From Branchiostoma floridae (Eukaryota; Chordata; Leptocardii; Amphioxiformes; Branchiostomatidae): a stretch of 56,574 nt of DNA. Made by a program: the position numbers and the translations under genes. Below, one piece after another: positions 13,001-24,400 of this stretch. Each line of letters begins with the position of its first letter. The first letter of the stretch is position 1. The DNA is taken from the NCBI RefSeq assembly GCF_000003815.2, contig NC_049987.1, positions 18,819,019 through 18,875,592 on the forward strand, written 5' to 3'. Below the pieces are notes generated by a model. That model was given only the letters and a program-made list of their open reading frames with translations, searched no databases and was not told the DNA's origin.

Positions 13001-16000
13001 TAATGACTGGACTCTAGGTTAGCAGAGACCCCGGTGTATCGGACTGCGTTCCGTCCTATTATAACGCTGGCAAACAGCCAGCGACCAATCAAGTTGCCTC
13101 ATGCGGTAAAACGGCAACGTGATTGGCTGGCAATCTCCCGTTCAATAACAGAACTGGGAGTACTAACATTTGATTGTCTGAAGGCTGGCTAGCGCTACAA
13201 GGACAGATCTCAGGCCGGTACACAGAGGTCGTTGCTTGACATGTACAAGAAGAGGGCCTGGCATAAAATGATGATTGTATCACAAGATGTATTATGCTTA
13301 TTTATGTTAGTATCCATTTGCCCATATATGATTCAGCTGAGAGTTTATCATGTTTTAAAAAAATGAAATGTTTCAAAATCATCGCTCGTTGAAGCATATA
13401 GAGTTGAGCGCCACTAAAAGTATATTAATAAAGGTATATCAAGTTGTTAGCAAGTCAGGCACATAACACACATTTTCTGTATGAAGTTTTAACTTTCAAT
13501 TAAAAAAATTGTTGGATGATATATATACGGACTATTTTGTATGTCATGAAAAGGTTTAAGGAATAGTAGCTAGGAGAGGAATGCTACTTTGCAGGAGCGA
13601 GCACAGAATTAAATAATGTTTTAGTAGAACAAGGCACAGCATCATACGTGTTAATGGTATTCTTCATGCAGCATGCAATCAGCAAATTGTACAGTTGCAA
13701 TATCTGCACTTGAAGTACAGTAAAAACTTTACAACTTGAGCTTGATAACTTGGTTCAACGTGTAGTCGTGAATGAAAAGTAATACTTTTTTTTGAAAATT
13801 TTAGACTTTAAGGTCAAAATAAAAACATGGAAGGTTTAATAAGATTCAAAACTTTCCTTTCAAAGTTATTTGACTGCTTTCATTTTGATCTAAAAGTCTC
13901 AAGTGACTTATCAAAAACCTTAAACGTTTTAAAATCTTAGGTTTGGGAAGAAAAACAAAAACGCCCCTGCAGTTCTTGAATAGTATATGCTAGGGGGCGC
14001 GCGAAACCTTGACGGTACCTGGAGCGCGTTTTTGACGAACACCCCCCTGGCGTCCAGTTGGCAGGTCCCGTCGTTGGGCAGGATGTAGTCACCCAGGCGA
14101 GCGTCTCCGACGTACTGTACCGGCGTGTCGGTCACGTACACCAGCATGCGCAGGGAGTTGTGACGCCACCCAACTTTTTTCTGTTCACCGAGACAACAGA
14201 ATAAGAAATAATGGACAATAAACAATGAATAAACTGTTTCATAACTCCAAAGAATTTACATTCCGGAATTTTCCACCGAACTACTCGGTCTTCTTCATCT
14301 GATGACCCATATGCTTTTTACGTGTTTTTTTCCAAAGGCGTGACGTCATCAACGTCTGTCGGAAGTCGGTATCGCCCACCGTCCGGATTCAAAAAAGGTT
14401 TGACTTTGACCCAGTGTGACGTCACTCCTGTGAGTTGGAGAACAGTTAATTTATTGCTATGTTCACTCTATTCATGTGATTTGCAACTCCATTATTTATA
14501 TGAGCTATTCTTGTTGCAGACAAAGGGAACCTGGTCGAGAGCCACCATCATTCCATAAATATGAAAGATACCAGACCTTTAGTCCTAATAAACTGACAGA
14601 ACAATGTATTCTAAATATTTACAATTTTGTCTAGAATTTCAATATGTTCTTCAATGTGAGACAGTTTGTTTTTGGTGTTTCCGCACTGCAGTTTCTGTTT
14701 GTTCTGTCAGAGGACGCTAACCGTCAATGTCTTATTGCATTATTTTTTTTCGTGTTTATACGTCAGTCCTATCTAGTGTTAGAATCAGTTCTGAGGAAAA
14801 ACATATATTTTATTCCTCACCATACATGCAGCCGATTGCAGCATGCCGTCGAACCCTTCCTCGGGTCTAGCGACCCCTTCCGACACCGTGAGGCGACGCA
14901 GGAAGAACTCCAGCAGGTTGAAGCGGTTGGTGAGGGGCAGGGCGGCGTGGAACCCAAACGGCTGGCGGCACTTGGGGCCAGCACAGGGGCGGGAACTCTG
15001 ATAACTGTGGTTAACACATACACGGAAGGATTCTTACACTGAAAAATGGCCACAACAGCAAGAAGAAATGCTTGTCGCACGTTGGAGAGTATAATAACTC
15101 TTTGTATGATATTTGTTCGATCTTTGTTCGATCGTTGTACAATTTTCGTGCGACATCCAGGAGCGAAGATCCAGGAACAAAATTTGTACAATATGACATC
15201 CTACTACGAAGGAGTCTGATGTTTTTGATAGTGAATCTATTATGATCTGTTTAGCGACAAGTATACATGAGAAACGCGGAAAGCTAATCTCCAAGCAGAT
15301 CCTACGTTAGCATAAGATAGTATCAAGAGTTGGCCAAGGAGTTCAGCCGGCCTAGGAGTGTGGCTACCGCTTGGAGATGCGGAAAAGAGAATGTCTCCAT
15401 TTTCAGCTTTAGCGCGTGATTCAAGCTGTATTTAGCTTTCTACGGCAGCATTCCCATTTCAACAATTGAATGTTGAACAGAACTCGAATTTGGCCAGCGA
15501 AGCCTCTGCTGTGAAGAGGTGTTTGAAGCAAATGCATAATCACACAATAAGCCATCTCATGGTCCTGGGTGTAGGTCAATGTTGAAGACCACAATGCCTA
15601 CGGTAGAGGTTCTGCGGAGTAATATTCAGACTTTTTCCTACATTGTGACGAGGGTTTTTTAATGGCTTTCCCTATGATTGTTAAAACCCTCCACTTGTTT
15701 AAAAGCGTCCAGACAAGTTGGACTTGTTTACAGACGATTCGATCTGAAAGAAAATGGAAATTTGGTATCGTAGGGATATTGAACTTTGACCTAGACCACA
15801 ATGCATCACGACTGCGCACGCGCATTCCATACTTTGAGATGGCTTATTACAGGGAAAGAGCAAGGAATTCCGGAATCGTCCGGCTTTTGCAAGGCCTAAA
15901 GCGACTAATGCGAGTAGATCTGTTTGCCTAGAACTACACAGCGCAATTTTGCGACCATGTTCTGTTGGAAATACCTCTCCAACGGTAAGTGTATAATGTG

Positions 16001-19000
16001 TTTGTCATCGGGATGACGGACAGGGTTGGGCGGAGTTAGGACGTGTCCTTCAGGATCCCACACGGGGCTGAGGGACGACACGGACGGACGGTACCTGGAC
16101 AGTACCGTCGACAGACGCACGGAGGCGCTGCTGCCAAGCGCAGCTCTACAGTATGGGAGATACATGTACAAAACCTTTTAGGGCTCTTCCACTTATACCT
16201 CTCAGTGGGCACATGGATGGACGTATTTGTTTCCAAGACGTTTGGTGCACATTCCTAAAGGATCCGAATGGAATAGCCCTTGAAGCATGACAGAACGTCC
16301 ACTTTTTCTTTTCACATGTCATCCATAACTCTGTTGCTGAAGGGGGGGCTAACAAATAAGGTAGCAGAACACAGTATTTCGCCTATGGGGATACGGAATT
16401 ACACGGTATATTAAGGACCCAAAAGTCCTTGGGTTTCGGTGCCTTAAAATAACGGTTTTATGTGACACTCAGCGGAGGTCGATAACTGCAGCTGACGCAC
16501 AGCAGTTGGTGCTAACAAGATTCAGGTTCAAAATTCACGCCGATCGAACATCGTAAGCCAACTCATACTGTTTCAAAACTGATGCATTCCTCTACAATTT
16601 ACCACCTCGCAAACGCTGTCTGAAACACAGAAATCTCTATGACTTAATATCTCTGTGACGCTCAACTTAATTTTTTTATACCCGAACCAAAAGGGTCAAA
16701 CATAGATACTGTGTTCTGCTACCATAAGCAACATACACGTTGGGCAGCGTTTGTTATCGCGCTAACACTAAAAGCAGGGGATGACAAAAAGCCATTAGAC
16801 AACACCAAGAGAAACGAAGATACAGCGACCAATTAAATAGATGGCAAGGTGGGCAAATCTGTACTTGATATTGGTAGACTTCACTCCTCAGATATCATTA
16901 AAAGTCTTTGCCTATAACCATTTCCGTATCAATCTACCACAGCATTGTATCTTTTATCTCCAATTTTGATCTTCCATTCCCTTAAGAGAGCTTAACAATA
17001 TGTTGTCTTTGTTTATTTCACAAGAATTTTGAAACAAATTTATATATATCTTATAATCGAACTTCACTCACCCCAGGTCATGTAGTTGTCGGATAGTTCC
17101 AACACCAATCCGCACGTCGGGAGCAGCCTTTGACATAGTCGTTCCTATGACAAAAATAAATGAATGGATATCAATATTCTTTGCTCAAATCAAGTGTTTT
17201 ATTCAACCGAAGTTTCGGTGACTGTCTGTCACCTTCCTCATGACAAGTCTAACTGGTTCACATTGTACTGCAGCATAGGTGTCGCTGCTTACAGATGCGA
17301 TCCTAAACGCTAATATCTAATGTTAACGTTTAAAATCGCATCTATAAGCAGCGAAGGTAGCAGATAATTACAGAAACGACGGTTTAATAAAATACTTGGC
17401 CGAGAACATTACTACATGGTAATAAAAACCCACCCAACGCTTGCATATCACGTGTCTAAATACTTGAATGTAAACATTTTTTTTATACTAGTACGTAAGA
17501 ACAACACGACGCAAGCCGAAGTTTCAAAATAATCCGTCATTTTGAAAAAAATGACGCCAGGCTAGGGAGTGAGTCACTGACTACTAACCAAGCTAGGGGC
17601 TACCAAAGATCTTAAATAGGCTGAAAGTAGTCTTATGATTTCAACTACATTTACTTATACAAGTCTTACACAAACTACCTAGTACAGTGTCTTTATGCCA
17701 AATATTAGTGCCTACAAATGCTACACGTACGGAGGTGGTAGACCAGGTTCTGAATGTTGGCCAGATCTTTCTTCATGGTAGCAGACAGGTCCAACAACAG
17801 GAACAAGTCCAGTGGCCGCTGCTCCTGCTTGTGCACACCCATGTGGAAGGTCGTGGTCGCACCTTTTATGGAATAAAATCAGTCACTTTGATGAAATGCT
17901 CATAACTAGTTGCTCAAATGTTTCAACGATACAATTGTTTATCAATTGATATTTCAACCATTGGACGCTTAAAATAGATGAATACGTCCGTTTCAACAAG
18001 CGTGTAGTTTCCCTCGTTTAGTCAATATATCAAATGCCTTTGAAACATCTAATAATGCAATTCCTCTATTTTGCTCAACATATTTCTTTCAATACATCAA
18101 ATGCTTTTGAAAAATCCAATATTCGATTTCTTTACCTTGGGCAATATATCAAACGCACTTGAGGCATCTAGTATGCAGTTTCTCTACGAATACTTTTGTC
18201 AATACATGAAATGCTTTGTGCAATCTGATATCCTTATATCATACGATATGGCGTATATGCGTTTTTAGAGTGGTAACAATCATAGTTTTAAAGTGTACCT
18301 TCTTTAAGTGACAGTCTGATCTTGTGTTGGTCCACATCTACGATGATGGGCTTGCTGCCAGGCAGCGCGTCAACCTATGGACCAACGGATCAAACATTAG
18401 GGTGTGCCACTTAGAAGATCGTTGTGATCTATATCGTATTGTACATACATAACTTGAATCACAATTCAGCCTGAATTTCAATTCCCCAAGTATCCTTTAA
18501 CATTTACATCCTTACTGCTTTGCATCCTGGCAGGTTGTCATCTATTACAATACCTCCGTTGTCAAGAAGGTAACAACGTTAACGACCAAGAAATTCTGGC
18601 AACGTTTCACTTAGAATTCCATGCTTGCAAAAAGAGATCTTGCGCTCATCGAAAATTGACATAGACATGGCTTTCATGATTACACAAATTGTTTGGTTTA
18701 AGTACACTTTTATCGTGGACATTTTAGTGGTTTTAGCTGATAAAAGAACACACAAGATAACGAACAAGTTCCTTTTCCCACAGCAGTTCCATTGATGTCC
18801 ATCTATCACTTTTGTCAAACATTTGACATGGGAATGATCAGAGAAGAAAATTGAGAGGGCCTACAATAGGATGGATTCCAGGCAAACTTTTTGAACCAAG
18901 TTGCAATATCAAAGTGTATACACAGTAAGACATGATTTTAAAGATAAGAACATACTCTCACCTCCTTCTTGGAGTCCTTGTCTACGGTTTCCTTTATCGG

Positions 19001-21404
19001 CATGAGAGGCTTTTCCAGCTCCTCCTGATCCTCGGTTTCTGGAACTTCTGGCTTCTTTGTAGCAGAGATAATTTTCTTGATTGTGGTTGTCACCTTGGGT
19101 GGTTGTGTCATGGAGGTGTCGGCCATGTTTGTGTCGGGTAGGAAACTCTTTCTGGAGTGGGGCCAAATGTTTGTAACAAACTGATTAAAACACGTCGATG
19201 AATGTTATTAGATGTCAAGGTAGTAAGATACGCCAAAAAGCAGTTAATTAAGCAACTGGCCATGGATACGATTTTGGAAACGGTCAGACGTTTTAGGTAG
19301 AATCCAATACCTTTCGTCAAAAAGATTCTACCTGAAAGGTCTGATCGTGTTCAAAATCATATCCAGTTGCTTGAGTAACTGCTTTTGTGGATTCGTGATT
19401 AAAGCAAATTCTGATTAAATGTTGAATTATGATAATGCAACCTATTTCTATTTTCTTCATGGATCTTTCTATAATACATTGCATGGTTTATTTCTCGTTA
19501 TGTCCCTTATTTTGATTTGTTGCTTGTTGTTTTATCTTTCCATTGGTATATTACTTCTAGGCAATACATCTGGTATCTTACGTACATGCATATTAACGAC
19601 GTGTCAAACAGTTAATTACATGTCAAAATGTACCTCTGCTTGGTAAATTAACGTGTGTGCATTGTTGGATCTGTTGGATTATTGTTTTATATGTATGATG
19701 TCTAAAAAACCTGCATATCAAAAATAGCAGTATTCAACAATGTAAGCCACGCAGATTTGAGATTGATTTTAAAATCTGACCATAGTTTCGTAACTCACCC
19801 TTTGTTAGTTTCAGTCTGTTTGGGGTTCTGTACAGGGAGACTGTAGCAGTCATCGGTGCCATCCGTACAGTATTCGATAAACTTCACCTTTGTATTAAAG
19901 AAACAATGACCGAAATCAAGATTTCAACATAGCACAACGCATCTTTCGATTAACTTAGTCGTGTATGCATGATAGAAATATGCTAGCCCTGTTATATTCA
20001 CACATGCCTTTAATCCTTCATAAAACAACCAAAACATATCTTTTTTTGCATTTGCAATACCTATCTAACTTAAATTCACTACTTTATAAAGTGCTGTTAC
20101 AAAAGGAAGAGTACAGTAAATCTAGCATCTCCCAATCATGAAAAAACAATATGAAGAGACAATTGGGTTGTCTTTGAATGAGGAAAATATTCCTCATATA
20201 GCGGCATTTACAAAATTCAATGGATTGAATATTTGACACCACCTGACGGATTAGTTGCGACAACGTTTTATAATGTATCGGTTCACAAATTATGCACTGT
20301 TTCACAATGTACCGTTTCACATTGTACCGTTTCACATTGTACCGTTTCACAATGTACCGTTTCACATTGTACCGTTTCACAATGTACCGTTTCACATTGT
20401 ACCGTTTCACAATGTAAAGTTTCACAAACAATGTACCTTTTAACAATGTACCGTTTCACAGACAATGTATCGAACTAATAAGTACCTTTTGGCGAATATT
20501 TTCCTCCTTCTTTTTCAGGATGGGAGCATTATACTTCTCACTGCTCTCCCAGGTCAGCTCGTATTCCAGAGAAAACTCTGCTGGGAGGTGGAAACCACTG
20601 GCGTCACCCTGGAACAAACCATATATCACAAGCTTACTTTGTTTATTCATTGATATATTCATTTATCTATTGATGCCTATTTACTGACTGATGTTGCAAA
20701 CGATTGAGTGAACCCTTCAGTCAAACTAGACTGGTTACCGTCAATGATTTGGATGATTTGATTTTTTGATTTTATTTATTTTGCACAATCTTTAAAAAAG
20801 TTAACATAAAACAAATTAAAGGATGAAACTACATGCAGGGGGGGGGAGAAAAAAGCCTCGTGGCTTGTACAAAGTCTTCCTCCAAAGTAACAAGATTGAA
20901 TAGACGTGTAAAAATTATACATTAGACAATAATGTAACCAAAAGAATTATATCAATTAACAAAATGGAAATAAATCATCATTTCTTAAACCATATCGCAT
21001 TCCTTTATCTCCATACAGCATGTAATTTGATGTATAATAACGATTGACACTTTAGGTGTGATCTTTGAAATATTCAGTGACACTATAAACGTGCATAACG
21101 TTACAGAAATTTAAAATACACGCACTTATGCACAAAGACACACAAACAGAAGAACTTATACACAGACAGAAGCAAACACTCAGACACGGACATACACAAA
21201 TACACACACAAGCACACATACCCTTCCCCATCTCCCTCCCCCTCTTTTTGTCTCTCCCTCCTTTTGTCTCTCCCTCTTTCTGTCTGTACATGTATCTCTG
21301 TACCTGTGCCTGCCCCTGTCTCTCCGTTTGTCTGCCTGTCTCTCTTTCTTTCTCTGTCCCTCTGTCTCTCTCTCTCTCTGTCTCTGTCTGTCTCTGTCTC
21401 TCTG

Positions 21405-21457
<53 letters not shown>

Positions 21458-24400
21458 CTCTCTGTCTCTCTCTCTCACTCTCTCTCTCTCTCTCTCTCTC
21501 TAACCTTGAGATAGACGCCATGCTTCTGGCATGTCCTGCGGTTGTTGTACAGCGTGGTGATACTCTTCAGGTCGTGCTCCTTACCGAAGAACTCCAGTCG
21601 GCTCTCGGACGCCCCACCTCTCAAGTTGGCGTCAGCCGAGATGGTGTAGGTGATGGCTGTCATGAAATGTATGAAAATTCAATATTTTGTCTCAAATTAT
21701 TGTTTTCGTGAGAATTTTTTACTGTATGTGCTATCCCAAGGAAGAAAAGCCCATATAATTATTCATAAATGATCTAGGAATTCGTTCCCTTAGGCCCACG
21801 TTACATTTCCAAACCATTGCCCGACGGGCAGATTTAAGGAGACAACAAGTATGACATAAAAGACACCATGCAAACTACACAAGACCGGTCGTGGGCATCA
21901 AGTGTGTGTATTTGTACCTTTTTAACCTCCTTGGTTTTCACTACAGCCACGGTTTGAAAATGTGACGTGAGCCTAAGAAGTTCCTTTCCGTAGCAAGACT
22001 GATGAATTGTACTTCAGGACACGGGTATACGTTCCCCCAAAATGCCTTCGTACAACGTTGGAACAACGGGCCCAGTCACATTCGTCGTACGATCGTCGTA
22101 CGAACGTCGTACTATCGCGTATGCGTCAGATGTCTTGTTACCGACAAGGCTGCCAAAAATACTAGTCCACGATTAGACCTGTCACAGCCTGCTTGAAAAT
22201 TCTACGTCTTCAAAATGTCCTACAACGACCTACGACGAACGTAAGGGATCTTACGTATGTTGGCAGGTGCCCTCTTCTCGTTGAACGTGAAGCAGGCCGT
22301 GGCGTAGAAACAGGGAGACATCTTCCCCTTCATCCGGCATTCCCGGACGTTTATCTTGTCTGGGTAAAGTTCAAGTTGAGCGGAAACCTCGATGATAGGC
22401 TTTCCTCTGTAAAATACATATCTACAATTAGCTTCATAAGAGGCTATATTTTCTGTGGTCTACACATTCATATTTACACATTGCAATTCAAAAACATACA
22501 GAGACATACAATGTTACAATAGATAGCAGAAGTAACATAATTTCTTAGGGCCAATCTGACTGGTTCACATTGCACTGCAGCTATAGGTGTCGCTTCTTAC
22601 AGATGCGGCCCCAAACGTGACGTCTTTACATATGTACGTAGATTAGCAACGATAACCAGTTAAGATCGACATGATAATTTGAGCTACAAATATGATTTTT
22701 AGGGCCTCATTTGCATAAATCATCAGAGAATGATATTTTAGCTTCTTTCTGAAGACAGATTTTGTCTGTTATTTAGGTGGAAAGATGATCAACTAATCTG
22801 AATTGTGCAAATGAGGGCCATATATAATCTTCATCCTTAATGACGAGTACAAATAGTACATAAGTTCTGTCACTCGCGACCCATGACTGCAGTGGTCGTA
22901 AGGGCTACATGATACACAATTCATCATAAGTTGTACAGGTAAATTCATTTTACGATGGTATGGGGTCGTGGAAATCTAGTTTGACTCTTACTTTATGATG
23001 ACAGCCTTGCTGCTCTCAGGGGCTCCAACGGCAATATCTGTAACAATATTCGAAGGAAATATGTTATGACCAAGTTTGATGATGCACCGAATGATTGTTG
23101 GTCTTTCTGTTGGCTTTTCAAACATTCAAAGGTCTTGTAAGAGTTTATGTGGTCGCAAGCAGTGCATTTACAAAAAACGGTCTTTGCCCGTGGCATCACA
23201 GTCGCCATGTTGGTTGGTTAAACCTGTAAAAGTTTTACATCTATTTATTTTATTTATGGAGGGTATGGCGAAACAGGTCACCTCTTCAAAGCCGCCATAC
23301 ACACATGTTCGCACATGTTTACACACGGCGTTTGTTAATACACGAAATTTGCTAACATATCTAGTTACATCCATTTTTAAGGATCCAACATGGCGTCACG
23401 TTACCTGAATGACACCTCTTACGTCAAAGTCACGTGAGTTAAAACGCGCCGTATGTAGTGCCTGATGACTTACCTAGTGTACCATCCCCGCTGATGTCTT
23501 CACCACCCGCTATGGAGGCGCCAAACATCTTCAACCCTCGCAGCTCAAAATCATTCTGCGATGATATTCTCTAAGAACAAACAATGCACAAACTTAAGCA
23601 TCTACAAAGACAATATGTACAAACGTTGTTATTCACATATACAGTTGGGATATTTAGATAAATAAACTTGAAGAAAAATACCTGGGAATAAGTAGAGTTG
23701 AGGCCGTCCTTAGTTCCGTGGTAGATGTATACTGCTCCTTTCTTGTCGTCTTCAAACGGAGCGCCGATAGCGACATCTGGGATTGAACGAACATACATCA
23801 TCATCATCATCATCATCATGGGTTACCCCCATATAACCCCGCAAGGGGCAAAGGGGGGGGGGGGGGGGACTGAGGTCCCGGGTTAGGGCGGGCAGCCCTC
23901 CTGCCTGGCGCGGAAGCTCTCAACTGTGACACTTACTACCGCGCCAGGCAGGGAATTCCACTCCGGAATTGTTCTAGGAAAATATGAGTACTTGTATGTG
24001 TCTGTTCTTGCAAAGATTGGTTTGTACTTATGTTGATGGCTGCCTCGGGTTCGCCCTTGGGTCGGAATCAGTAGGTTCTGTGTGTCTATGTTAATCTTGT
24101 TGTTAACTAACTTGTAAAAGAAGGTGAGAAGAAACGTGTACATACATACATTGGTATTACAGCAAGACGATAGGGCCCCTTTGTTTTCCATATCTAAATT
24201 TGCTACAATACAGATAACAATTAAGATAACCCTTATCAGGCAAATCATACCTGCTCTTCTTAGGAATTGAATTATTTGAATACTGTTAGGCACTTATAAA
24301 TCGTATTGCTTGGTTGGAAGTCCTCCTAGGAGACAGATACTCCAAACAACAAAGCTGCAACTGCTGGAGCCGCCTCACACGTTGCATACAGTTGCCCCTG

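Noticed and set aside
20084-20478. Overlapping ORFs on both strands
   Set aside because: Product of a 15-bp repeat whose unit length is divisible by three.
21101-21521. Arg/Glu- or Leu/Ser-rich ORFs of 79-128 codons
   Set aside because: Pure translation of the (TC)n/(GA)n microsatellite.
23571-23819. ORF starting with a run of Met
   Set aside because: The Met run is the (ATG)n tail of the LINE fragment; only the 23682-23776 part is a real exon.
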